From contig NC_059503.1 of assembly GCF_914767665.1 (NCBI RefSeq), positions 27,528,001 to 27,592,000 of the forward strand: a stretch of 64,000 bases of DNA, given 5' to 3'. The position numbers and the translations under genes are program-made. The notes under the pieces were generated by a model. It saw nothing but the letters and a program-made list of their open reading frames with translations, searched no databases and was not told where the DNA came from. Shown here piece by piece: positions 10,872 to 23,400 of this stretch (positions are counted from its first letter, which is position 1; every line of letters begins with the position of its first letter). Source of the DNA: Harmonia axyridis. Lineage: Eukaryota > Arthropoda > Insecta > Coleoptera > Coccinellidae.

Positions 10872-12655
10872 TACGGCAATATAATAATAATAAAGTTTAT
10901 TCGTTTATATAAATGGATATTCAACTGAAATTAGTTGGGACTATTATATAATCAATCAATCATACTTATTGGTGTTAATATACAAAAGTATTTACACACG
11001 TCAGACATCTGAAATACAACTACAAACTACACAAAAAAAAAACATGTAAGTCTCCAAAGCAATCAATCAAACTTTAAATCAAAAAACTCATTGAAATTAT
11101 AAGGAGCCTTATCCAGTAACAATGTTTTAATTTTATTTTTAAAATGGGTAGGTGGCAGCGATCTCCAACCTACAGGCAGCGTATTAAAAAACTTGAAGGC
11201 CAGAAAGTTGGGTCCATTCTGCGATCTCCTCAGTCTGTAATATTGCACACTTATATCATGCTTGGCTCTAGTGTCATGATCGTGAACATCCGCACCCAAT
11301 CGTCTCTCCCCAAGGTTTGAATAAGCATATAGGAGACACTCCAGAATGAAGACGCTAGGCAGAGTGAGAATCCTCAGATTAGTGAAAGATCCTCACGATA
11401 TTTAATTTTATCTAAAATTCTGACAGCCCTACGTTGTAATCCAAACAACCTCTCAAACTCCGCACAGCATCCCCACACCAGAATGCCATACCTAAAATGG
11501 GACTCACAAAGCGAATAGTAAGCTGTCTTTAGTGCATCCTGAGATAGAGACAGCGCAAGACTTCTTAATAGGAATATATTCCCTGATATCCGAGCAGACA
11601 GGAAGCCAACATGCGCACTCCAAGTGAGCTTAGTGTCCATAAATAAGCCGAGAAACCTCACAACTCGGTCCTCATCAACAGGTCTCAATGAAAAAGTCAT
11701 CAATTCGGTTTTATCATCATTCAAACTTAAACCATTCCCAGAAAACCACTTAAAGGCCTCAAAACGCGCATTCTCACGCAACTCAATCCCCTTACTATAA
11801 TCCTTTTCAGATATATTAATAGTTGTATCATCAGCATAAAGAATTGTCAAACAGTGATTAAAATAATCCGGAAAGTCATTTATAAAAATCAGAAAAAGAA
11901 TAGGGCCCATGATTGAGCCCTGCGGCACCCCAATAATTATATTTTTTTCTCTGAACCACTGACCATCAACACACACCGCCTGAAGCCTATTGCTCAAGAA
12001 AGACTTAATGAGTTTGATGCTGATGCTGTCAAATTTATGAAATTCTAGTTTTTCAAGGAGAGCAGAATGAAGCACGCAGTCAAAAGCCTTTGTCGAATCA
12101 AGAAATAAAGAAAAGGAGTAAAGACCTAACTCGAAACACTCAATCAACACTCAATTGTTGTATAATCAACAAAATGGAGAATGGCATCAATGGTACTTCT
12201 TTTTTTGCGGAATCCGTATTGTGATTCTGAAAACAGCTTATTAATTCAAAGTACTGAACAATTTGATTGCAAACAATCTTCTCGATAATTTTTGAGAAAA
12301 CGGGCACAAGTGATATGGGTCGATAGTTTGATACGTCATTGGAGTCGCCCTTCTTGAACAAAGGAATAGTCTTCGAAATCTTCAAACAGTCAGGGAATAT
12401 CCCTTCACGCAGACTTCTATTTATCATTCGAGTCATTGGGGAAACAATAGTATCTACATTTTTTTTGATAAGTGACACAGATAGGCCATAGAAATCTCTC
12501 GATCTGCAATTTTTTAAAGAAAGTATTACATCCCTTACTTGGATGTTTGAGACCTCCTCAAGCCTAAAACCAATATTATTAGGGATTCTTTTAAGAAAAT
12601 GTTCTTTTACGTCATTGACATAATTGATAGAATTGACCAGTATATAGAATAATAA
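10872..12655 (-). mobile_element. 5'-truncated non-LTR retrotransposon (CR1/Jockey group)
   Basis: The minus strand carries reverse transcriptase segments from about 12640 down to 11063. A short 3' UTR follows and ends in a TTATTATTAT-type tail near 10880-10890. The 5' half (ORF1, endonuclease) is missing, the usual outcome of incomplete target-primed reverse transcription. It abuts the left end of the Tc1-like element at about 12648. Confidence 0.75.
11063..12640 (-). pseudogene. Reverse transcriptase of the 10.9-12.7 kb LINE (broken)
   Basis: In order, the pieces are LKISKTIPLFKKGD and NYRPISLVPVFSKIIEKIV (frame 12700-12140), then FLDSTKAFDCVLH, IGVPQGSIMGPILF, YADD catalytic box (ILYADDTT) and the thumb region (frame 12150-11374), and finally a C-terminal piece with KHDISVQYYRLRRSQNGPNF (11299-11063). 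There is a frame change at about 12145 and another at about 11340, so it is not functional as it stands. Family RT motifs are clear; the exact clade is not. Confidence 0.8.
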
Positions 12656-13269
12656 ACATGCATAGAGGGAGTGTACGCAATTTAAACATGTCCCCAACAT
12701 GGTTAGGTTAGGTTGTCGGATTGTGATATATTTTCAAATCCACAATTTTACTATTCGTTATGAATGTATATTATATTGAATCAAATATATTTATTTGAGT
12801 GATTTTCAATTGATAATGCAAATTTGAATATTTGGAATCCAATTTTTTTCTTAATTTTTAGTGAGTAGAATATTTATTATTATCTGTACTTATATGACTG
12901 CTGAAATCCAAGGTTTGGCTACTATTGCGCGCCAACTGTCAACGGTTGTTTCACGTCGTTTGAAGAGGTTGAAGTTCTTTTTCTGAATTGATCATAGATG
13001 TAGAATGGAATTGAGTGCAATGAACTGATCCACAAAAGTTAAAGGAGTTCAAAAATTTTTTTGACCGTTTCAAAAGATGCCGATTCTTATCCACCAAATG
13101 TTCATTTATGAGAAATAAAATGTTTTCTTTCTTATATATCTGAATGGATTTTTGCTCCTCATTTGATAAATTTCTCAGTTTCAGGCATGTTCTTGTCGTT
13201 GGCGTTCCTAAAAATTTTGAATCATTTGTTGTTTTACGTTCTTACAATCAACTCTGATTCATAATCTGA

Positions 13270-13980
13270 AAATTCATTTTGCAATAATGTCTTGACGTGA
13301 ACTGATTGCGGATGAAGTGAATATGGCCAATCAGAAAGATGTTGCGAATTTCTTTCGAATTGGTGAAAGCGTAGTTTCCCGACTCAACCATCGATTTCGA
13401 GAAACTGGAAACGTTACCAAAAAGTGGACGCCCAAGATCTACCATTTCTGCACAAGATCGGTTTCTGACTTTGCCTACACGTAGAGAGCCTTCAAGTACT
13501 TGTCGAATCATGCAATAGCAGCTTTTGAACGCTTCTGGTGTTTTGGTTTCGACTGAAACAGCTCGTCGAAGACAATATACATTCCCGAAGATTTTGAAAA
13601 GGATTCCATTAACTTAAAATCATATGTGACTGCGATTTGAATGGGCCAATGAGCACGTGAATTGCAACATTCAATGAAGGTCTGTATTGTTCACAAATGA
13701 GTCGAGATGGATTGTTTTTGCATAGTCGGAGTGTTCAGGTATGGACCCATACTCTGGTGCCCAAAAATCGCATATCGGTTCAGGAAACTCATCCGTTCAG
13801 AGGTGAAACAGTTACTGTAAGGGGAGACATTTGTTTGAATGGACGTACAGAATTGTTGGTGCTACCATGAATGTGCAAATTTACATATTAACATTAACCA
13901 AGTTAATGACAACATTATTCCATTGTTTCATACTACTGTTATAGGTCAAATTTCTTGTTTTTGAACGATACTGCGTTATC
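13270..13980 (+). pseudogene. Tc1-like transposase, N-terminal and central part
   Basis: The HTH region reads NQKDVANFFRIGESVVSRLN. After a frameshift comes the linker KSGRPRSTISAQDRFLTLPT with a GRPR motif. The catalytic region follows: FTNESRW (Asn where the first catalytic Asp is expected), VQVWTHTLVPKNRISVQETH, GETVTVRGDICLNGRTELL, and FLNDTALSHI holding the second Asp. Several stops and shifts occur. The reading is cut by the foldback at 13991. Confidence 0.7.
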
Positions 13981-13992
13981 CCATATAGAATA

Positions 13993-16193
13993 GGATCCCG
14001 ATATAAAACGACCTTCACCGAGATGCTTATTTGATAAAACGTATTTTATATTTAATTTAACATGTCAATAAATCACATATGGGTTGCCTTACAAATTTTA
14101 GTCCAGAGTAGGTTTAATTAATAATAAAAAAAAAAATTTTTTTCGAGCATTTCACCGGTTTGCTTATTAGATAAATTCTATAGCAATCGAAAGTATGAAG
14201 CCCATAGAATGTGCAAACGTTAGGTTGCCTATTTTTTTCCGGTCACAACTCTCGGGTTGCCAGGTATAAACAGGTCAATCTATACTAGCATTTTGCAACG
14301 GTCTGACCATTAAATCAAAATCAATAAAATTAAAGATTATTTCATTATGAACACGGTGGTATAGGGTTGCCTGCGAAAAATCAGTCCAGAATCCCGGTTG
14401 TCGAATTTTAAAAAGTAAAATATTGCTGCGAGTGAATGTGTGCGACTGAGAGGCAGCGTGACCAGGTTGAAATATAGTGAATCTACCAAACTTGCCACAG
14501 AAATCTACTAAAAATCTGCCAACACCGTTCAGAAATCTACTAAAAATCTACATATTCTTTGACAAAATTTCACAAAATGGCGCTGCATTAGATTTTAACA
14601 TTATTCAGAATACACTTTATTCTAATGTCTCTTATGGTTAAATTTTACTTCATGAATAGGATATACGGTACAGATGTGTTCAGATTCGAAAATAAAACAA
14701 GATTTTATTTCAAAATTTGAACGACAAAAAAAAGAAAAAAAACCGAACAAAAACAAATAGGATCAAAATAGCAAATATAAACAAACAAATTTATATATTT
14801 AAATAAACAAAAGGATATAAATAGAGATAAAAACTAAAATCTTTCGGATAAAAATAACATTAAATGAAGAAATGAAATACTACAGTTGAACATAAAAAAA
14901 ATAATTGTAAAATCAGTATCAATCTGCAGTCCAATCATCGTCTTTAACATCCAACATAAATTTTCACTATCCATCGAATCGAGCATATTTTTTGTAGGTT
15001 GAAAACGACAACAATCACCTATCTCTTTAAGTCCTTCTTTAGCATGTTATAATAATGCTTTATGTTTATTTAGAAATCTGTGTCTATTTTTTGTTTTGAT
15101 GCGGTTAATAGCCGAAAATATTCTCTTGCATTTGGCATTCGAAATCTGAAATATGCAGCCACCCAAATTTGTAGATGAAATTCCAGTAAGACATATATTT
15201 TCCACTGAATAGAATACCAAATGTGAGATAATGGTATATTTTCAACGGAAGTTTACACACCATCTGTTTTCAGTGAGGCACCCTTCGGATATTCCATCAT
15301 TCTTCGTATTTATTCTCAGCCGACAGAAGTTTTATGATTTTATTATGTTTGAGTAGGTACGTTCTTCTAGAAATACGTAGAACGTAGAACGTAGAACCTC
15401 AATGTTAATGAACAATGAATTGATTCATAGAAACAGTCTAGACATCCGAATTTCCATATTCTCAATCGTCTCGGTTATATTTTTAAAACTACCAAAATCT
15501 ACTAAAATCTACCAAAGGATTTCTTCCTACTAAAAACTCCATGAAAATGCGAAAAATCTACTAAAAAAGTAGATTTCTACTAAATCTGGTCACACTGTAT
15601 ACGAGTCTATCGCTATCCTTTTCATTTCCAAGAACAAATAGCATGCGCACTCTCTTTCTTTCACTGGACGGACTTCAAACAGCTGCTATGCTGTGTCCTC
15701 TTCTACCGCATGAGATGGTTGATTGGGACCTCTCAGTCGCACACATTCACTCGCAGTAATATTTAACTTTTTAAAATTCGACAACCGGGATTCTGGACTG
15801 ATTTTTCGCAGGCAACCCTATACCACCGTGTTCATAATGAAATAATCTTTAATTTTATTGATTTTGATTAAATAGTCAGACCGTTGCAAAATGCTAGTAT
15901 AGATTGACCTGTTTATACCTGGCAACCCGAGAGTTGTGACCGGAAAAAAATAGGCAACCTAACGTTTGCACATTCTATGGGCTTCATACTTTCGATTGCT
16001 ATAGAATTTATCTAATAAGCAAACCGGTGAAATGTTCGAAAAAAAATTTTTTTTTAATTATTAATTAAACCTACTCTGGACTAAAATTTGTTAGGCAACC
16101 CATATGTGATATATTTATTGACATGTTGAATTAAATATAAAATACGTTTTATCAAATAAGCATTTCGGAAAAGGTCGTTTTATATCGGGATCT
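13993..16193. mobile_element. Foldback element inserted in the Tc1 transposase
   Basis: GATCCCGATATAAAACGACC is inverted at the right end, and both ends are next to TA (13991-13992 and 16194-16195). Arms of about 461 and 465 bases (13993-14453 and 15729-16193) pair almost fully. Removing it rejoins FLNDTALSHI with VRFVDEALEIHDILHL in the transposase, which confirms the boundaries. The central part is largely a hAT remnant. Confidence 0.85.
14454..15597 (-). mobile_element. hAT remnant inside the foldback
   Basis: The ends are CAGCGTGACCAG and, inverted, CAGTGTGACCAG, with ACTAAAAATCTAC motifs near both. On the minus strand at about 15040-15140, codons read KCKRIFSAINRIKTKNRHRF, matching the hAT dimerisation domain. 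Flanking octamers differ (CTGAGAGG and TATACGAG), so I cannot show a target duplication. A relative is nested at about 37574-38790. Confidence 0.65.
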
Positions 16194-16199
16194 TAGACT

Positions 16200-16440
16200 A
16201 ATAGTGTGAGATTTGTCGATGAAGCTCTGGAAATCCACGATATTCTGCATTTGGCCTAACTCCCTCGGTCACCAGACCTCAATTCCATTGAACACGCTTG
16301 GGATCGCTACAAAGAGCTTTAGATTCTCACCAATCACCTCATCATACGCATCAAGAACAACAACTCTGGAGAGAAATTGGCTGCTTCAACAATCTGATCG
16401 AAATTATGCAAACGCGTTGTCAAGCTATGGTTGATGTTCG
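16200..16440 (+). pseudogene. Tc1-like transposase, C-terminal part
   Basis: VRFVDEALEIHDILHLA is followed, after a frame change, by PRSPDLNSIEHAWDRYKEL, which carries the third acidic catalytic residue (Glu in SIEHAWD). It continues the piece ending at 13980 across the nested foldback. Confidence 0.7.
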
Positions 16441-16744
16441 ATAAGGGAGTAAACATTTAGATCTATTATATTTAAAAAATTGCTGAAAAAACTAAAACTT
16501 CCTCAACTTGTGGAGCAGAATATGTCTATATGTCTATGGAATCGAATAAAATAGCATATCACTGAAATGTTTTAATTTCCGCGCGCTTCATGTCAAATTC
16601 GTTACTTCATGTTGGGGACAAAATTTGCTCACTGAAAATGACATATGCTCCCTCTATCTATTTTATTACTCTGAGGGGCTATCTGTATATCGATTGTCAA
16701 GGGAATGATTTCATAGGTAATGAGATTGTAATCGAAAATAGTTC

Positions 16745-16750
16745 TTTATT
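16745..16750 (-). terminator. Poly(A) signal of the first FAR gene
   Basis: AATAAA on the minus strand about 350 bases after the FAR stop codon. The surrounding sequence is similar at 54348-54500 behind the second FAR, where AATAAA sits at 54356-54361. That conservation supports use of both. Confidence 0.5.
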
Positions 16751-17098
16751 TAATGAATCCTTAATTCACATAATTATTATTGTGATTTCAGAAAAAATAG
16801 TAGATTACCTCGTTGTGAAACAACATTACAAAACTACAATGTTTGGTTTCCTCAACTTCACACCCCGGCAATAATTTACTTGCCAGGGATGGTAATCTTT
16901 TCCTTTTTTTTCAAATTTGATTTATCGAGGAACCTCAATTCCAAAAACTCTGTATGAAAAATAGATTTCCTCCGTTGTGCTTGGTTCAAAATGATAGCCA
17001 AAAAATTTTCTTATTATTTTTCAATATACACCTACAATAACATAAATATGCCAACAAATATAACAACATATTCAATCGACAGCTCAATCACGTTCACT
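16751..17098 (-). other. 3' untranslated region of the first FAR gene
   Basis: Minus-strand sequence between the stop codon (17099-17101) and the AATAAA at 16745. Blocks of it are similar to 54362-54687 behind the second FAR copy, so it was part of the duplicated segment. Confidence 0.5.
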
Positions 17099-17444
17099 TC
17101 AAAATATACAAGAACACAACAAGTACAAAATCTTGAAAAAGATCAAGAGCAAGATAGCAGTGAGGGCGTAGTGCGCGAAGAAAAGCTTCCAATATAACAC
17201 CCGGCCTTTGGGGACTGTCTCCAGAGGGTCTTTCAAAAGGTAAACTCTTGTACCTCTTACGTAATAGCGGAAATAAGTATCCCAATCGAAATTTTCCATG
17301 CTGAAGGGATACTGTTGCTTATCTCCTGGGTCCATTCTTCTCCATAAGTCCTGTATATTGTTGTTAAAAAACTTCCATTCCCTGAGGGCGAAATAGGTCA
17401 TCACTTCACAGAATTTGTTTATTTTCTGGTACCCTTTAACCATC
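17099..17444 (-). CDS. FAR exon 8 (FAR_C domain)
   Basis: 346 nt after TTTCTACACAG, exactly the length of its paralog. Encodes MVKGYQKINKFCEVMTYFAL, REWKFFNNN, FDWDTYFRYYVRGTRVYLLK and a hydrophobic tail. Confidence 0.85.
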
Positions 17445-20400
17445 CTGTGTAGAAAGTACATATTTGAGAAAATAATAAAGACAAAATCGAAATATCAATG
17501 ATGACAATCCTTGAATGATAAGTAGATCTTTACGCAAAATGACATTGAGACAAGAAGGCGTAGGACACAGTAGGCTCTAGACATCCCAGAAATATGCTTT
17601 TTGGGGTTCATGAATTGCAATCAATTTTTTAAAGACAAGTTCTTCTGATCTGCTGGGTTGTAAAAAAACTACTGAACCAGTTCTTTCCGCAGGTTTTCCA
17701 ATGAATTCTATCAATTTGAAAGTAAGGGAGTTATTTAACATATGCACGCATGTCAGTAAACATATAAAATTATATTTCCGCAGAATTTCGCAAATTAAAC
17801 CAGAAGAAAACAATTCTGAAAAACCAAAATGGGGAAAGCACTGACATGAACTCAGGAGCGGTCGATTATTCATGCGCCAATTTCGCTGTTGAAGACCGAA
17901 GAGCTAATACAGGGTATTTGATTAAAAAACTGGACAAACTTATATAGACGTGTAAATGATACTGGGGAGAATAAATTTTGTCTTATGAGATATATATGTA
18001 CCTCGTTTTCGAAGCATAAGCGAGATACAGGGTGTTCTATATTCTATTGAGTGTGATCAGTTATGTATAGCCTTTAAAATCACGATTTTTGCTAATATCA
18101 GAATATTTTTGAGTGGTCAATTCTAATAAGGTGAAGGACATTAAAAAAATCAAAATGGTGAAAAACCTGCAACGATGGAGATTTCTTTTCTCGGTTGTCA
18201 ATTCGAATAATATTTTCTGAATGAACTGAATTTTCAAGATTTCTGTGAAGAAAATATTCATAAATCGAACAAAAAATTTTTTTTAGATGTCTACACTGAA
18301 AAAAATTTCACCCGAAATTAATGAAATTTTTCACGATTATAATTTGATGTTGGTGTGGTGAATTTATTTGCAAATAGATGATTCACGATGAGTGGAATGC
18401 AATGAACAATTGAACAATAAACGTTCTCAACTGAATTCGAATGAATAAATGATAAAAACATATGAATTGATCTTAGGTTTCAGATTATTCTGCCGAGTTT
18501 TGACTTTTGACTACATATAATGATCGAACAATTTGTTTTTTTTTTCTTTGATATACAGGGTGTTTCCTAAACATGCGGCAAAAATTCAGGGGGTTATTCC
18601 TTGGACTATTCTAAGAATATTTTGTCCTTTGATGATTTTTGAAAAACCTCTTTGTTTCGAAGATACAGGGCGAACAACATTTTTCATATTTTTAAAATTA
18701 ATAATAGTTGAAATAAAAATGCGTACCGCACTGTGTTTACTAAGTAGGAACAATTTATTTTTAAATTTGTTTAACAACATTCCAATTACTAAAAACGGCC
18801 AGTTTTTTGACTAAAAATTGCTAATACATCACAAAACGAATTCAAATGAAAACCGTGTTTAATCTGTATTCCTTTACCATCTGCACTTATCAATTTTTAG
18901 TCAAAAAACTGGCCGTTTTTAGTAATTGGAATGTTGTTGAACAAATTTAAAAATAAATTGTACCTACTTAGTAAACACATTGCGGTACGCATTTTTATTT
19001 AAACTATTATTAATTTTAAAAATATGAAAAATGTTGTTCGCCCTGTATCTTCGAAACAAAGAGGTTTTTCAAAAATCATCCAAGGACAAAACATGCTTAA
19101 AATAGTCCAAGGAACAACCCCCTGAATTTTTTCCGCATGTTTAGGAAACACCCTGTATATGATTGAATTAAACAACCAGATGATGCGGATGAACAATTAT
19201 TTAAAATTCGAATAATAGTTACAGATATCCACGATACAAAAATGTTTAAGATCAGTAAATTTGATGAAAAAAATCATTTGTGGAATTGGTTTGAATCAAA
19301 AAAAAGTATTTGGTTCGTTCTTCCAGTAATTCAGATTTCCTAGAAAAAAAGATAATGCCGCCCTTCATCATTTGCCGCCCCTCTAGAGGGGGCCCTGCAG
19401 TTTCAGCTCAGTTTCGATTCTAAAAAAAGCTTGAAAATTTGTTTTTTTTATTTAAGATTATCGAGTGAAACAATCGGATGATGCGGACGAACCATTATTT
19501 AATTCGAAGGCTCCCACTTCCAACACTAGATGATTTGATATAAAAAATGAAGAATATTATGAACTAATGGAATGTGATATGAAATAATGAAATTTCTTAT
19601 ATTTTTTAAAAAGGATCAGTTGTAAGTGATGAAATGGAATTGTTTTCTTATATTTTGCATTCCATTCTGAGGAATCAACATTCTGATTAGAGAATTAAAA
19701 AGAAAATAATCCAGAACCCCAAGTGGCAATGAAATTCGGCAACGTGAAGCGAACGCCGACAAGCCTGATGAGTGCATGTGTTTGTTTTAGGTGCAATAAC
19801 TCGTAAACAGCACTATGAGGGGATCACGCCACATCTGGATATTTATGAGTATAATGTATAATGCGGCACCTCTGATGGTTTTTGATGTTAATTAAATTTG
19901 TCGGTATTCCTTCCTGTTGCTGCTGACTGAACTATTCTCATTCAGTCTTTTGAATTTCTACACATGTAATTTTGTTGATCAAGCTTGAAATGCCGCTCTT
20001 GAATTTTGCCGCCCTAGGCGACCGCCTACCCTGTCTACCCCCTAGCGACGGCCCTGCCTAGTAAAACAAATAACTATGATAAATGTTTTATGGAACCCAC
20101 CACTCTTCTTCCACTATACTCACTTGGGTTGCCTTCCTATACATATACAAATAAAATCAATCAAATAAGCTGGAAATGTATGGAGAAAGAAACATGCTAA
20201 CAATGCATGCAGACGTCCTTCCCTCATTAAAAAAGTATTGTGCCAAATTTGCTCTGTGACTGGTACATGGAATGCGTGATTCACGTTCAATTTCATAAAT
20301 TCTTCTGTAAATACAATACATCATTAATTGTCGGAGGGTTTATGAGAATTGTAAAGAACCTACTCCAAGTGACGGGTGCCTCCGGTGAACTGACAATGTT

Positions 20401-23400
20401 GAATATAGGCTCTTCAGTGTCGTCAGGTGGAATTAGAAGACGATTTTTTCTGTAATTAATATAATTACACACTTTAGTAAACATCCCAAAGGAAGTTTTA
20501 GGTGAACAAAAATATTCATTCGTTAGCAAAGTAAAGTTTTTACAGAATTATCATATATAGGGTAGAACAGGGAGACATGACGCGGCGGGAGAGAAGACGC
20601 AATTCGATAATTCGCGTTTTTGGTTCACGCAGCGCAGACTCTTGCCGTTCGAAAAAATCAAGTTGAAAGTGAGATATACACTGATCAACAATTGCTAGGG
20701 ATCACTTATGAACTTCTCTTCATTTGTATTTTTTTCAAGTTATCTCGTGGATATCTGTACATTATATGTTCTCTAAGGAAAAAGTAAAATGTTTTGAGTT
20801 GATTATATCAAAGTCTTCCTCACTTCATCGGCTCTTGTTCACAAAATCGATTATTATCTGTAGGCTGTTACAGGTGGAGTGAAAAGCAATGTGGTATTTG
20901 TTATTAAATCTGTTTTTTTCTCTCGTTCAAACACATAAGGTGACAATAATTGAAGAAATGAGAACAATATCAGCTTATCAGTCATGCCGAGAAGACGTTT
21001 GTCTCCTGTGCAACTGGACCAAATCATACGGTGGATACAGGAAGGTTTGTCCCAGCGAGAAGTGTCCCGGCGGTTGAATGTTTCGCAAAGTGTCGTGAGT
21101 CGGGCTTGGAATAGGTTCATCCAAAACGACTCAGTAGCTTATGTTCATTGGAGAGGTCGGCAGCGCAGTACAACAACTCGATAATGCCCGTCCACACCGT
21201 AGTCGTCTGGTTAATGAAGCGCTAGAAACTCATGCTATTGATAGGATGGACTGGCCAGCTCGCTCTCCAGACATGAATTGCATCGAACATGTCTGGTCTG
21301 AGATGTCTAGACAATTGTCAACCTTAGAACAACCGATCAATAACCTGGAGGACCTTTCTAACGCTTTACGGGATATTTTGACGAATTTGCCCCAACATTT
21401 TTTGAATCGTTTGATCGAAAGTATGCCTCGTAGGGTACAATGCTTGAGACGAGCTCGTGGGGGACCAATTAGGTACTAGCTTAACCGAAACTTCAGCCTT
21501 CTTGTGGTTTCATCATAAAATTTTTATGTTATTCAAACACAGAATTTTGAGTGTTCCTAATAAAGTCTTTTTTTCTCTCCAACTTTCCATTTTTTCATTC
21601 TTTTCTCAAGTGAACCATATTATCAACTGAAAATACTCTGATATCTGACTAAATTTATAATCGAATATTTCAGAAATAAATTCAGAAAAAGTAAGTGATC
21701 CCTATCAATTGTTGAGCAGTGTACTTACAAGATATTTGGTGATATATAGTTGGTAAGTACCTAAAAAGATTGCAAGGTGTTTGATCCACTATTAATTAGA
21801 AGTCCGCTAAAAGTCGACGTTCTGACGAATTCGGTTTGGAGTTGAGTTATTATAAAAGTTATATTCATTAAGCTAACTCTATCTTTCGAAATTTTTTGTA
21901 ACCTAAACAGGTGGTCCCATGGATTTTGGATAGATGACGCATGATATTGAAGGACAGATGACGCATAATAGTTTTTTATTTTCAGACCCAAAATACCGAC
22001 TTTTTATACTATTTTCAAAAAGAAATCCCACTTCGAGCATTCGAAAGGCCTAAGATGTATTCACGTCCCGAGATGAAAAAAAAAATGGGCGCATAAATAT
22101 TTTGAGCTTTTGTCTGCACAAAACTTGACTGATTGCAGATAAAACAAAGATTGGAGAGGTAAAAAGTAGGAAACCTCAAGAAGAAAAAAATGTCAGAAAA
22201 AATAATTAGAAAAACATCCTAAAAGACATCAGAAAAAACATACCCAAGAAGTTGATGACAAACAACCTTGCTAGAATAAAACCTGAAAAACATTGGTAAG
22301 TTTTTCCTCTGAAGAAAATGGTGCGTTTTCTACAAACAATTCCATAGACGACGAAACTTTTGACGAAAATGAATGCTTAGGTTGCTTGGAGCGCTACGAA
22401 AATACCAAATCTACAGTGGAATGGATTCAGTACGTGGAGTGACGCAGGTGGCTTTATGACAACTGCACATCCTTTAAAAACTACTGTATGCTCTGTGGGA
22501 ATAAAACATTTGCCGAAAAGTGAGCGTGTTATGTTGAGCCCCTTGAACATACCCAATGCGTCGTCTCACCCATGGGATGCGGGAGAGATTGCCAAAATCA
22601 GAATGTTATAATATGAAAGATTAATAACTAAACAATTATTTATGATTTTAGGACCACGATCAGTTCAAAACAGTAGATTTCCGGCTCATTTTCCAAAAGG
22701 TGTGTCATCTTTCCCTTTTTTCCTATATCATATTTTTCGAAGAATTTCGATATCTCGACGCGTCATTTTACTGAAACTGGGCTAATTAATGAAATAAATA
22801 TTACAAATACTCCAGCTATAAAGCTTCGACTAGTGAATAATAATCAATTTTTCGAAAGTCCGAACTACAGAGTATATCTTTCGCAGAACGTAGTGATTTG
22901 TTTTGATTTTTCTTTGTTATTATCGACGGAATTGTTGAATTATCGAAATTTGAAATGATCTTTCTCAATAGAGGATAGAATTCGAGAGGAATTTATATGC
23001 CAATTTCTTCTCATTTCTGGCTAGGAAATCAGTTCACAAAGAAAATAAATATATTTATTTATCATCCTTCATACCTTCACCAACCAAATAAGACTCTGTG
23101 GTTCCGAAAAATAATGAAAACAAATTCTATAGCATTCACGTCCATTTTCAGAAATTGAGGACTCTGTCACAGAAATTTGGACAATAAGTGATCAGAATTT
23201 TGACATATATCTGAGCGCAGAACAAGCCTTTCTGAGCCTTTCACAAAGATTTTCAATATGAGGATCTCAATGTAGTCTTTCATCAACCAAGATGCCCAGA
23301 AACTTCACCTCATCAAATGCAAATCATCATTATGATTGAAAATGAAAAATATTTCATTATTACTCCTGATATTGAAATTCATCATTTCGATCCTTTCAGT

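Larger units (their letters stand above)
12648..16665 (+). mobile_element. Tc1-like element, interrupted by a nested foldback
   Basis: The ends (left GCATAGAGGGAG, right CTCCCTCTATCTATTTTATT) and subterminal TTGGGGAC blocks are inverted and shared with the short derivative at 1813-2391. Transposase pieces flank the 2.2-kb insertion at 13993-16193. Without that insertion the element is about 1.8 kb, normal for Tc1-like transposons. Confidence 0.65.
20563..22730 (+). mobile_element. pogo/Tigger-like remnant carrying a Tc1 insertion
   Basis: TAGGGTAGAACAGGGAGACA at about 20568 looks like a pogo-type end, and related GTCTCACCCATGG sequence appears near 22563. At 22310-22525 a decayed reading frame resembles the Cys-rich tail of pogo/Tigger transposases. 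The Tc1-like element 20679-21721 sits inside. Limits are approximate. Confidence 0.4.

Noticed and set aside
17577..17873. Extra FAR exon upstream of exon 8
   Set aside because: Exons 7 and 8 already join in phase with the expected sequence (GRQPK-MVKGYQ), and the second FAR shows the same arrangement.
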